NCBI GenBank assembly: GCA_051155755.1
Contig: DAXETY010000144.1
Span: forward strand, 1-20,544
DNA length: 20,544 nucleotides
Direction of reading: 5' to 3'
Source: DAXETY01 sp051155755
Lineage (GTDB): Bacteria > Desulfobacterota > Desulfobacteria > Desulfobacterales > SG8-13
Shown: in pieces, positions 7,904 through 15,538 of the stretch
Position numbering within the stretch: the first letter of the stretch is position 1
Layout of the letters: each line of letters starts with the position of its first letter
Notes under the pieces: generated by a model
Database searches by the model: none
The model's input: the letters and a program-made list of their open reading frames with translations, nothing else
Told to the model about the DNA's origin: nothing
Program-made: the position numbers and the translations under genes

Positions 7904-8598
7904 TTGTTTGTGGTGAATTCGTTTTTCTCCCCGTGGCGCTTTCCGGCGTTTTGGGGTTGACTTTTTTTTCCGGCCTCCTCCTTTCTCCCAAATGGGAAAC
8001 AATGGTTGATGTTCGCGCAACAACGCAACCATTCACTTTCAATACTGCAAGTACAGCAGTTTAAATTTCGTTAACTGGAAAACATCGGTTAACCACCCAC
8101 GATAAATCGACTGTCTGATGTTATTTGGGTGGAGATTGTTTTTTTCATCTAAGGGACCGCCAAATGGGTACTGCGTTGAAATAAAAAAACCCAAACAAAG
8201 AGCTGTATGCTCCTCATTCGGGTTTTCTGGTGCCAATAAGGGGTCAGCAAAGTACCCAAACTAATTTTCAGCAGCAGTTATATATAATTTTGCATAATAA
8301 TGTTAGGAAAGCATTAAATCCATGGACGCAGTCAAGCGAAATGAAATACATTTAATTCTGGATTAATGGAGGATGCCGCACGGACAACCAGAGCATTGAA
8401 GTGGTGTGCCCAATGATGATGGCCGGTGCCAGTGGATATGTTGCCGGATGGATCCTAAAAAAGCTACTTGATAAAGAGCCCACCGTGTGTTTGAATACCG
8501 CATTAAGTCTGACAGGGTGAAGTATTGCCCATTGAAACAATGGTCCCATTATCTAAGATCCACACTGATGAGCGATGGTACCCAACCAAGGAGGGAAT
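7904..8598. other. Divergent intergenic region between PHP and molybdoenzyme genes
   Basis: About 700 bases lie between two divergent transcription units. It contains an orphan minus-strand terminator (8183-8222), a TATAAT hexamer at 8283-8288 on the plus strand without a matching -35, and a run of plus-strand codons near 8370-8519 reading like a hydrophobic fragment (MMMAGASGYVAGWILKKLL) with no ribosome binding site. The last may be a gene remnant. The PHP leader is purine-rich and has a small CCCAAATGGG hairpin near 7987-7996. Confidence 0.4.
8183..8222 (-). terminator. Orphan intrinsic terminator upstream of the PHP gene
   Basis: On the minus strand CCCGAATGAGGAGC (8222-8209) pairs over its full 14 bases, with G-U pairs, with GCTCTTTGTTTGGG (8203-8190) around a 5-base loop, followed by seven T (8189-8183). 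The wobble pairs work only on the minus strand; on the plus strand they become A-C mismatches. No gene is recognised just upstream on the minus strand, so it may end a small RNA, a lost gene or an attenuated leader. Confidence 0.65.
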
Positions 8599-9060
8599 AT
8601 GTTTGCCATAAATGTGAACGGAATGAAAAGGCAGGTCGATGTGGACCCAGGGACGCCTTTGTTGTGGGTACTGCGGGACAACCTGGGAATTACCAGTGTT
8701 AAATACACCTGCGGCATTGCCGAATGCGGAATGTGTACGGTTCTCATCGATGGCGCAGCCGAGCGCTCCTGTGTCGTCAGGGTGGAAGACATCCTGCAAC
8801 GTGCAATCACCACCATTGAAGGATTGCCTGTAAATCATCCGGTAAAGGTCGCCTGGATTGAAAAACAGGTGCCCCAGTGCGGATACTGCCAGCCGGGTAT
8901 TATGCTTCAAACGGTTGATCTGTTATCACGGATTCCGAATCCAACCGATGCGCAGATCAACGACGAGATGGACAATGTGATTTGCCGTTGCGGGTCGCAT
9001 CCAAGAATTAAAAAGGCAATCCGGTCGGCTGCCGAAATGGCTGCCAAACAGATAGGGTAA
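8599..9060 (+). CDS. iorA: (2Fe-2S)-binding small subunit of isoquinoline 1-oxidoreductase-type enzyme
   Basis: The 153-residue protein carries the two [2Fe-2S] clusters of a xanthine dehydrogenase-family molybdoenzyme. The plant-ferredoxin-type N-terminal domain has Cys38, 43, 46 and 58 (CGIAECGMC...C). The helical C-terminal domain has Cys94, 97, 129 and 131 (CGYC...CRCG). It passes electrons from the molybdenum site of the large subunit, encoded three bases downstream, to an outside acceptor. No FAD subunit gene is present, which is typical of the two-subunit Ior-type branch. AAGGAGGG at 8588-8595 precedes ATG 8599, so this start is preferred over ATG 8575. The protein lacks its own signal peptide and probably leaves the cell bound to the Tat-targeted large subunit (inference). 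The gene symbol is by family; the true substrate may differ from isoquinoline. Confidence 0.92.
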   Translation: MFAINVNGMKRQVDVDPGTPLLWVLRDNLGITSVKYTCGIAECGMCTVLIDGAAERSCVVRVEDILQRAITTIEGLPVNHPVKVAWIEKQVPQCGYCQPGIMLQTVDLLSRIPNPTDAQINDEMDNVICRCGSHPRIKKAIRSAAEMAAKQIG

Positions 9061-9063
9061 ACC

Positions 9064-11208
9064 ATGAAAACAAATCTTACGAGAAGATCCTTCTTAAAGC
9101 AAAGCAGCCTGGTCATTGCCGCAGCCGCATTTTCAAGTTCCGTAAGACTGTTTAATGCTTCTTCGGTAAAGGCCGCTTCGCAGCTCCCGTTCAAACCCCA
9201 TGCTTTTCTGGAGATTGCAAGCGATGATCGCATCACCGTCTGGGTGGGCCAGACCAATCTCGGCCAAGGCACCCACACGGGTATTCCCATGATCATCGCC
9301 GATGAACTGGATGCGGCTTGGGAAAAGGTTCAGGTAAAAATGGCGCTTGCGGCAGAGCCGTTTAAAGATCCGGTGTGGCATGCCCAGGTGACCGGAGGCA
9401 GTACCAGTATCCGCCATCGATGGGATCTACTCCGCAAGACCGGGGCAGCTGCCCGGCAGATGCTGGTTGAAGCCGCAGCCGAGCAGTGGGGAATTTCCGC
9501 AAAAAAATGTGTCACAAAAGATGGCCGGGTCATGCATCCGGACGGACGCAGCATCACCTATGGGCAGCTGACGGAAGCTGCCGGGAAACGGCCGGTTCCC
9601 GAGCATCCTTCCCTGAAAGATCCAAAGGCATACCGCATCATCGGCACCCAGAGAAATCGACTGGACATTCCGGATAAAGTGATGGGCAAAACCGTTTACG
9701 GCATCGATTTCACCCTGCCCGGTATGTGCAACGCCGTTGTGGCCCGACCGCCTTATTTCGGGGCGTCGCATCAGTCCTATGATGAAAAAGCGGCCATGGC
9801 TGTTACAGGCGTAAGCAAAGTGGTGCCTCTCGGAAACAGGATTGCGGTATGCGCGGAAACGACCTATGCAGCCATGCAGGGTCGGAGAGCCCTCAGTATC
9901 AAGTGGTCCAAAGGATCCCACCCAGATCTGAATGATGACAGCCTGGATGCGTCCTTTAAAGCGCATCTGGAAAAACCGGGCGCGGTGGCCAAAAACATTG
10001 GTGATGTAGAAAAAGCCTTGGCCGAAGCCGCTCAGACCATCGAACAAGCCTACAAGCTTCCCTATCTCTCCCACGCCCCAGTGGAGCCGATCAATTGTAC
10101 CGCCTATGTGGAAAAAGAGCGTTGCCGTATCTGGATCCCCACCCAGGGACAAACCTATACCCAGCTTACGGCATCCAAGTTAATCGGCCTGCCCGTTGAA
10201 AAGGTGGAAGTTATGACCCTGCCTGCCGGAGGCGGTTTCGGCCTGCGTGCAGAACAGGATGCGGTTGTGGATTCGGTTTTGCTTTCCAAAGCGCTGAACC
10301 GACCGGTCAAAGTGGTTTGGACCCGTGAAGACGATTTTTCCAACGACTATTTTCGTCCGGCAAGCCAATGCAGCATAAAAGCCGGACTGGACAAGGACGG
10401 CCGGTTGGTCGCCTGGTCGCACAAGGTGGCTGCACCATCGGTCATGTCCAGGGTGATGCCCGAATTTGTCAAGAACGACATCGATCCCGATGCGGTTTCT
10501 GGTCTCATCGATATGCCGTACTCTCTCCCAAACCAGCTTGTGAACTATGTAATGGTGAACCTTCCCATATCCGTGGGATTTTGGCGGTCGGTAGGGTACT
10601 CCGTTAACGTGTTCACCGTTGAATCCTTTATGGATGAACTGGCTCATGCCGCGGGAAAGGATCCGGTTCAATTCCGCCTCGAGCACATGGAAAAAGGATC
10701 CAGAGCCTACAACATTCTGACGCTTCTGGCTGAAAAAGGGGGCTGGAACCGCCCGGTCCCCAAAGGCAGGGCAAGAGGGGTCGCCGTAAATGCTTGTTTT
10801 GAGTCGTTTGCGGCCCACATGGCGGAGGTGTCGGTGAAGAAACATGGGGCTGTCACCGTTCACAGGATGGTCTGCGCCCTGGATTGCGGCACTGCGGTGT
10901 GCCCGGATGCGATCCGCGCCCAGGCCGAAGGCGGTGTCGTCATGGGATTGAGTACAGCATTTTATGAAAAGATCCGTTTCGAAAACGGCGGCGTGAAGAC
11001 AGCCAATTATGACGACTATCCTGTTTTAACCATGTCTGATGTTCCGGAAATAGAGGTGCATATCGCCGAGAGCAGCCTTAACCCCGGTGGCGTCGGCGAA
11101 CCGGTTGTGCCATCGGTCGCTCCGGCCGTGGCCAATGCAATATTTGAGGCAACAGGTGTGAGGCTGAGACAGCTGCCCTTTCAAAGAGAATTGTTGATCA
11201 AGGGGTAA
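9064..11208 (+). CDS. iorB: Molybdopterin-binding large subunit, isoquinoline 1-oxidoreductase type
   Basis: The 714-residue protein is the catalytic subunit that hydroxylates an aldehyde or N-heterocyclic substrate at a molybdenum cofactor. A Tat signal, TRRSFLK (6-12) followed by a hydrophobic stretch, marks export of the folded holoenzyme. Cofactor-binding signs include GQTNLGQGTHTG (58-69), GGGFGLRAEQDA, and the C-terminal GGVGEP whose Glu679 matches the catalytic glutamate of the xanthine dehydrogenase family. The protein is one continuous IorB-type chain, slightly shorter than described IorB proteins. It follows the iron-sulfur subunit by three bases, so they form an operon. Electrons probably go to a periplasmic cytochrome or to the quinone pool. 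No cofactor-insertion chaperone (XdhC type) is encoded nearby. The substrate cannot be read from the sequence. Confidence 0.92.
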   Translation: MKTNLTRRSFLKQSSLVIAAAAFSSSVRLFNASSVKAASQLPFKPHAFLEIASDDRITVWVGQTNLGQGTHTGIPMIIADELDAAWEKVQVKMALAAEPFKDPVWHAQVTGGSTSIRHRWDLLRKTGAAARQMLVEAAAEQWGISAKKCVTKDGRVMHPDGRSITYGQLTEAAGKRPVPEHPSLKDPKAYRIIGTQRNRLDIPDKVMGKTVYGIDFTLPGMCNAVVARPPYFGASHQSYDEKAAMAVTGVSKVVPLGNRIAVCAETTYAAMQGRRALSIKWSKGSHPDLNDDSLDASFKAHLEKPGAVAKNIGDVEKALAEAAQTIEQAYKLPYLSHAPVEPINCTAYVEKERCRIWIPTQGQTYTQLTASKLIGLPVEKVEVMTLPAGGGFGLRAEQDAVVDSVLLSKALNRPVKVVWTREDDFSNDYFRPASQCSIKAGLDKDGRLVAWSHKVAAPSVMSRVMPEFVKNDIDPDAVSGLIDMPYSLPNQLVNYVMVNLPISVGFWRSVGYSVNVFTVESFMDELAHAAGKDPVQFRLEHMEKGSRAYNILTLLAEKGGWNRPVPKGRARGVAVNACFESFAAHMAEVSVKKHGAVTVHRMVCALDCGTAVCPDAIRAQAEGGVVMGLSTAFYEKIRFENGGVKTANYDDYPVLTMSDVPEIEVHIAESSLNPGGVGEPVVPSVAPAVANAIFEATGVRLRQLPFQRELLIKG

Positions 11209-11225
11209 AAGAAAAAGGGGCATCA

Positions 11226-11442
11226 CTGAAAATTTTATGTTTTCACTCTTTCATTGAGCAGGCGGCGTTAAAGCATGGCGCCATCCGGATAGCAATTGAA
11301 AAACAGGGTTACTCAATCAGCGAACGGGATAATCAAATTGCATCAATCGCGATGGCAAACAAACTATTTATTGTAACGCATATTACCAAGGAGTTCATTC
11401 GTATTCCGAAACTGAGGGCTTGAAGACTGGGCTGCTGAATAA
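11226..11442 (+). pseudogene. Decayed vapC-type PIN-domain toxin remnant
   Basis: Directly after the molybdoenzyme, a plus-strand frame without a start reads ILCFHSF...AALKHGAIR, then EKQGYSISERDNQIASIAMA, then LFIVTHITKEFIRIPKLR. These match the second half of VapC PIN-domain ribonucleases in order (compare the usual ILPFD, YGxIR, DLLIAAxA, LVTxNTxEFxRIPGL). After LR the frame meets a stop, but in another frame the codons continue LEDWAAE and then stop at 11440-11442, the normal VapC ending. So there is one frameshift near 11416-11421 and the N-terminal half is missing. No vapB antitoxin is seen. It is a dead relic of a toxin-antitoxin module. Confidence 0.75.
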
Positions 11443-11447
11443 ATCCC

Positions 11448-11471
11448 CAATAACTAATGGGGCCGTTATTG
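11448..11471 (+). terminator. Weak hairpin after the vapC remnant
   Basis: caataac (11448-11454) pairs perfectly with gttattg (11465-11471) around a 10-base loop and is followed by TTTAG. The stem is short and AT-rich, so it is at best a weak terminator for the molybdoenzyme unit. The next 180 bases to 11648 are AT-rich and show nothing else I recognise. Confidence 0.3.
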
Positions 11472-11648
11472 TTTAGACATAATATTCGACAATGATCCAG
11501 CCTCAGTGCATTTCATAGCAGTATATGTCCAGAGACTTATGGACTCCTTAGTATGTATGAGAACCTCAATAATTAAGTTAGATGTTTCCATAATTAGATT
11601 GCAGTATTCCATAGCGTCTTGAGCATGCCTTAGGTACCACAGGCAGCC

Positions 11649-11801
11649 TTAGGGGACCATCGTGTTGACCAATTGCCGGATTGCCTCCCGGGTATTGGAG
11701 TAGCGGTGCGTCGCCAACTCCGGGTACCAATCGGGCCACCGGCGGCCGCTGTCTGTGCGTTTCGCCTGCCGATTGTCTTTATCGGATTTGCGCGTTGCCA
11801 T
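11649..11801 (-). CDS. Possible 50-residue hypothetical protein downstream of the glycan operon
   Basis: A minus-strand ATG at 11801 opens a 50-residue frame that is hydrophilic and Arg-rich, with RRWPDWYPEL in the middle and a C-terminal helix REAIRQLVNTM. An in-frame stop lies immediately before the ATG, so no longer form exists. The nearest GGAGG is too far away (about 24 bases) to serve well. It lies about 150 bases after the last GH130 gene on the same strand and has similar high-G+C codon use, unlike the AT-rich DNA beyond it. Function unknown; it may be a real small gene or chance. Confidence 0.35.
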   Translation of the reverse strand: MATRKSDKDNRQAKRTDSGRRWPDWYPELATHRYSNTREAIRQLVNTMVP

Positions 11802-11954
11802 TTACAGACCGTCGTCCGGCCTTTTCCTCCCTTCGAAGCCTCGATTTTTTGTGTAAAAATATACCCAGTCCATGAGAGATTGCAAGACCGAGGGAAGGAA
11901 GACGATCGCATGAAGATTGTCCGGGCGGGTATGGTTCGCTCTGCTCTGAATTCG

Positions 11955-13433
11955 CTAGGCCACCGTGCGCATGCCGTCCAGCAAGGCTGCGACGCTGACG
12001 GTGGCGATACCGGAATTGATATCGGACATGGCGAAGGGGATGACCAACTCCCCGTTGTGAACGATCGCCCCGCAGGAATAAACGACATTGGGGACGTAGC
12101 CCTCGCGTTCCCTGTCATGCGGCGCAAGCAACGGCTCATCCAGGCGGGCGATGACCCTGGCGGGGTCGTCGAGATCCAGCAGGACGGCACCGATGCAATA
12201 CTGGCGCATCGGCCCGACACCATGGGTGAGAACGATCCAGCCCCGGTCCGTTTCCAGGGGGGAGCCGCAGTTGCCGATCTGGATAAATTCCCACGGGTGT
12301 TCCGGCTTCTGGATGATCCGGGACGTTTGCCAGAAATGGATATTGTCCGAAAACATGATCTGGTTGTTTTCGCCGTCCTGGCGCGAAAGCATGACAAAGC
12401 GGCCGCCGATCTTGCGCGGGAAAAGCGCCATGCCCTTGTTTTTGACGGCCTTGCCGTTGAGGGTGAGCACATTGAAGGTGATGAAATCCCTGGTTTCGAT
12501 CAACTGGGGCAGGATCGTCCTGCCGTTGTAGGCGGTATAGGTGGCATAGTAGGTGACTTCCTGCCGGTCGTCGAAGAATTGAACGAACCGGGCGTCTTCG
12601 ATGCCGCGGCTTTCGTTTTTCGAAACCGGAAAGATCACCCGTTCGGATATGCGGTGATCGGCATGAAAACTCACCGCGTAATTGGAGTCGGCCAGCCAGC
12701 ACATGACCTCGAACGTCCTGTTCTGGCGTGCTTCGGCATATTGCGGCGTCGCACGCAGCATTCTTATCTGCTCCAGTAACGCGTTATAAGCAAAATCCTC
12801 GGGCAGCCGGTCGAGAATGTGGGCGCTGATTTCATTGGCGGCCCCCATTTCGTCCAGCTTGCGCCGGAACGGACTGCGCTTGTAGACCGGGTCCAAACGC
12901 AGATCCGGTGTTTCCACGAAGTCGCTGACCGGGTCGAAAACAATGCGGTTGCGCCGGTCAAGGACGCCGCTGCGAAAGACGATGGACGAGATATGTCCTT
13001 CACCGGTGGCCCGCAGGCTCATGATAAAACGCAGGCTGCCCTTATTCAGGTGGCTCTGATCCGGATGTGCAACCATGGAAGGATTGAAAAGCGCGGCCGA
13101 TTCAATCGAGTATTCTTTGGTAAAGTATGCGCCGATAAGGGATTTTTGCACTGCGCTGAGCATTGTGTCCCGCGGAAGATAATCCTTTACCGCGGACAGG
13201 TGCCGCTCAAAAATATGCCCGAGGTCTTCGTGCCGGCCGGCGAAGTCGAGCGTGATTTGCGCCATCCACTTTTCGGCCGCCGCCGCGGGCATCCGCAAAA
13301 TCCGCTGAATGATCCTGGCAACGCGATGCTTTTCGTCAGGCAAATGGAGCCGGGTAATCACCCGCGAGGTGTCGCCGAAGATCTTGACCGCTTTTCTTCT
13401 AACATTCAGTTTTTGCCGCTTGGCAGCGCGCAT
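11955..13433 (-). CDS. GH130-family glycosidase/phosphorylase with N-terminal extension
   Basis: The product has 492 residues from ATG 13433, which has GAGGA 9 bases upstream. The frame is open to 13514 but the added 27 residues are unlike a protein start. A helical N-terminal part of about 110 residues precedes a five-bladed propeller of the GH130 (COG2152, PH1107-like) family. The blade-one motif LFNPS (115-119), the GIEDARF motif holding the probable general acid Asp280, and a late GYVPNVVYSCGA stretch are visible. GH130 enzymes phosphorolyse or hydrolyse beta-mannosides. It is the last gene of the glycan operon, next to a shorter paralogue. Whether it degrades, trims or, in reverse, extends a mannan-like chain cannot be decided from sequence alone. 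Confidence 0.88.
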   Translation of the reverse strand: MRAAKRQKLNVRRKAVKIFGDTSRVITRLHLPDEKHRVARIIQRILRMPAAAAEKWMAQITLDFAGRHEDLGHIFERHLSAVKDYLPRDTMLSAVQKSLIGAYFTKEYSIESAALFNPSMVAHPDQSHLNKGSLRFIMSLRATGEGHISSIVFRSGVLDRRNRIVFDPVSDFVETPDLRLDPVYKRSPFRRKLDEMGAANEISAHILDRLPEDFAYNALLEQIRMLRATPQYAEARQNRTFEVMCWLADSNYAVSFHADHRISERVIFPVSKNESRGIEDARFVQFFDDRQEVTYYATYTAYNGRTILPQLIETRDFITFNVLTLNGKAVKNKGMALFPRKIGGRFVMLSRQDGENNQIMFSDNIHFWQTSRIIQKPEHPWEFIQIGNCGSPLETDRGWIVLTHGVGPMRQYCIGAVLLDLDDPARVIARLDEPLLAPHDREREGYVPNVVYSCGAIVHNGELVIPFAMSDINSGIATVSVAALLDGMRTVA

Positions 13434-13538
13434 ATCAAGTTGTCCTCGTTGTCGATCAGAGTTTTCTGACTCGAAAGTCAGGGCGCATTGCGTTGCGATT
13501 ATCGGGCTCGTCATCCATCCAATAAGCCCGACAAATTT

Positions 13539-14480
13539 CTACAACGGCGGTCGGGAATCGGTAAGGCAGCGCTCCACCAGTTCCTCGATGACGGCCGTAC
13601 CGGCGCACATGACCGTGTCCGCCCCGCCCCAGTAAATCTTGACCGTGCCGTCGGCTTCGGGCACCGCACCGCAGGTAAAGACCACATTGGGCACATAGCC
13701 GTTGACTTCCCAGGGGTCCTCGGGCTGCAGGATCCATTGATCGGAAACACCGATGACGGCGGCCGGATCGTCGAGGGCGTGCAGGGCTACGCCCAGTCGA
13801 TACACGCTTCCGGACATCGTCTTGAACACGCCGTGATAAATATGCAGCCAACCCTTGCCGGTTTTAAACGGCGGCGCACCGGGGCCGATTTTCATTTCGT
13901 CCCAGTGATACGCCGCCGGCTTCATGATCACGCGCGAGTCGCCCCAGTGCACCAGATCGGGAGAATAGGATATCCAGATCGACCAGGGTGAGATTTCCGA
14001 ATGCGGCCGGTCCAGCCGCACATACCGGCCGCCGAAGGTTTCCGGAAAAATGACCACGTTGCGCAGGTCGGCCTGGGTGATCAGTGCAATACGTTCCACT
14101 TTTGCGAAATCCCGGGTGCGCGCCAGGGCGATCCGCACGCCGTGCCGGGAATAGGCGCTGTAAGTCAGCAGATAGCTGCCTTCAACCGGGCAGATTCGAA
14201 GATCCTCGACCCCGAATGCTTCATATTCGGCAAAAACACCGTCGGTTGCCGGTACAAGAAAGGGATCGGGATGAACCTTGAAGGAGAACCCGTCTTCGCT
14301 GTCGGCCCGGCCGATGACGGAGCGTCCGTTGCGCAGATGCGACCTGAACAGCATAATGTAACGCCCGTTATGGCGGACAACGCCCGCGTTGTGAACGGTC
14401 GCCACCGGATACGGCACGTCATGGCGCGTCAGCACCGGGTTGTTTGGATAACGCTGAACGATGCGATCGTGAAGAGTCAT
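13539..14480 (-). CDS. GH130-family beta-mannoside phosphorylase-like protein
   Basis: A 313-residue protein of usual GH130 length, cytoplasmic (no signal peptide). Visible family features are NPVLTRHDVPYPVATVHNAG near the start (14-33), FRSHLRNGRSVIGRA lining the first blade, AFGVEDLRI with the probable general acid Asp93, and the closing GYVPNVVFTCGA plus GGAD. It probably cleaves a beta-mannosidic bond by phosphorolysis, giving mannose 1-phosphate, or runs that reaction in reverse (known of the family; unproven here). The start ATG 14480 lies inside the end of the upstream GT4 gene (62-base overlap), with GGGGAAAA just before it. It shares the operon with a larger GH130 and two glycosyltransferases, pointing to synthesis and remobilisation of one glycan. 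Confidence 0.9.
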   Translation of the reverse strand: MTLHDRIVQRYPNNPVLTRHDVPYPVATVHNAGVVRHNGRYIMLFRSHLRNGRSVIGRADSEDGFSFKVHPDPFLVPATDGVFAEYEAFGVEDLRICPVEGSYLLTYSAYSRHGVRIALARTRDFAKVERIALITQADLRNVVIFPETFGGRYVRLDRPHSEISPWSIWISYSPDLVHWGDSRVIMKPAAYHWDEMKIGPGAPPFKTGKGWLHIYHGVFKTMSGSVYRLGVALHALDDPAAVIGVSDQWILQPEDPWEVNGYVPNVVFTCGAVPEADGTVKIYWGGADTVMCAGTAVIEELVERCLTDSRPPL

Positions 14481-15528
14481 GTTTTTTTCCCCGCGGCCGG
14501 GTCAAGAAGCCGGCTTGGTGCAGTTCGGCGATCGTTTCGTAGACATTCAGGTAGTCATCGACCATGCGCTGGACCGTAAAGTGCCGCTCGACGTGGCGCC
14601 GGCAGGCTGCGCGGTCTAAGGATTCAATTTGCGCCACCGCGTCAACGGCCGCATGGACGGTGTCGACCCGGAACCCGTTTTTGCCGTGATCGATCAATTC
14701 GGGCATGCTGCCCCTGTCAAAAGCGATCACGGGCGTGCCGCAGGCCATGGATTCGACCACCGACAGGCCGAACGGCTCGTCAAAGGCGATGGGGTGCAAC
14801 AGCGCGCGGGCCCTGCCGAGCAACCGGTTGCGCTCGACGGGGCCGACACTGCCGATGTAAGTGATCCGGTCTTTGTTCAGGTGCGGGGCGACATGGTGGT
14901 CGAAGTAATCCCGGTCTTGAACAATGCCCGCCAGGATCAATTTTTTGCCGACGGCCCTGGCGATCTCCACAGCCTCCCGAGCGCCTTTGTCCGGGTGCAT
15001 GCGTCCGAAAAAAAGCAGATAATCATCCGGATCGGGCTGAAAATCGAACTGGGCAAGATCGATGCCGTGATAAACGGTTTTGACATAATCAAGTTCCGGC
15101 GCCCGGTCGGCGTCGCTGATGGCCACATAGAAGGTTTTGCCGTTGTATTTTTGATACACCGGCAAAATTCCGGGCGACGAAAAGCCGTGAATGGTGGTCA
15201 CGACCGGGGTGGTGGTCAGGCCGCTGTAGGTCAGGGGCAGATAATCGAAATGGTTGTGGATAATGTCGTAGGCATCGGCACGCTCAAAAAGTTCCGAGAT
15301 GTGCAGGCACTCCCAGACCTTGGGTATGAGTGCGCGGTTCTCTTCATAACCCTGGGGGCAAACGCTGCGCAGTTTAGCCCTGGTCTGCGAGTCCGCGGTT
15401 GCAAACAAGGTGACCTCATGACCGCAGGCTACCAGCCCTTCGGTTAGAAGAGAGGCCACATTTTCCCAGGGTCCGTAGTGCCGTGGCGGTGTGCGCCAGG
15501 CGATCGGCGCGAGCATGGCGATATGCAT
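14419..15528 (-). CDS. GT4-family glycosyltransferase
   Basis: A 369-residue GT-B fold enzyme of family GT4 (COG0438). The N-terminal acceptor domain carries the expected glycine-aromatic opening (HYGPWENVASLL, 17-28) and HNHFDYLPL. The C-terminal nucleotide-sugar domain has LLFFGRMHPDKG (171-182) and the E-x7-E donor motif EPFGLSVVE (Glu251, Glu259), followed by ACGTPVIAF. It should transfer a sugar from a nucleotide donor with retention of configuration. The donor is unknown, although the two GH130 neighbours suggest mannose. It sits 10 bases after the two-domain glycosyltransferase gene and overlaps the next GH130 gene by 62 bases. The C-terminal 20 residues (basic, Ser-rich) are in that overlap and may be dispensable. 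Confidence 0.92.
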   Translation of the reverse strand: MHIAMLAPIAWRTPPRHYGPWENVASLLTEGLVACGHEVTLFATADSQTRAKLRSVCPQGYEENRALIPKVWECLHISELFERADAYDIIHNHFDYLPLTYSGLTTTPVVTTIHGFSSPGILPVYQKYNGKTFYVAISDADRAPELDYVKTVYHGIDLAQFDFQPDPDDYLLFFGRMHPDKGAREAVEIARAVGKKLILAGIVQDRDYFDHHVAPHLNKDRITYIGSVGPVERNRLLGRARALLHPIAFDEPFGLSVVESMACGTPVIAFDRGSMPELIDHGKNGFRVDTVHAAVDAVAQIESLDRAACRRHVERHFTVQRMVDDYLNVYETIAELHQAGFLTRPRGKKHDSSRSHRSALSKQPGADAP

Positions 15529-15538
15529 GGCGGCTCCT

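Noticed and set aside
7893..8042. Longer start for the PHP protein at 8042
   Set aside because: It would put 50 Arg/Lys-rich residues before the signal peptide; AGGAGAGG just before ATG 7892 decides for the shorter form.
8370..8519. Hydrophobic plus-strand peptide before the molybdoenzyme genes
   Set aside because: No ribosome binding site and no family recognised; it may be a fragment of a lost membrane-protein gene, but there is not enough to call it.
11630..12472. 280-residue minus-strand open frame
   Set aside because: Rich in Arg, Ser and Pro, as expected for an out-of-frame reading of the GH130 gene; no motif.
11673..12779. 368-residue plus-strand open frame
   Set aside because: It is antisense to the GH130 gene in high-G+C DNA, with low-complexity composition and no domain; the GH130 frame has clear motifs.
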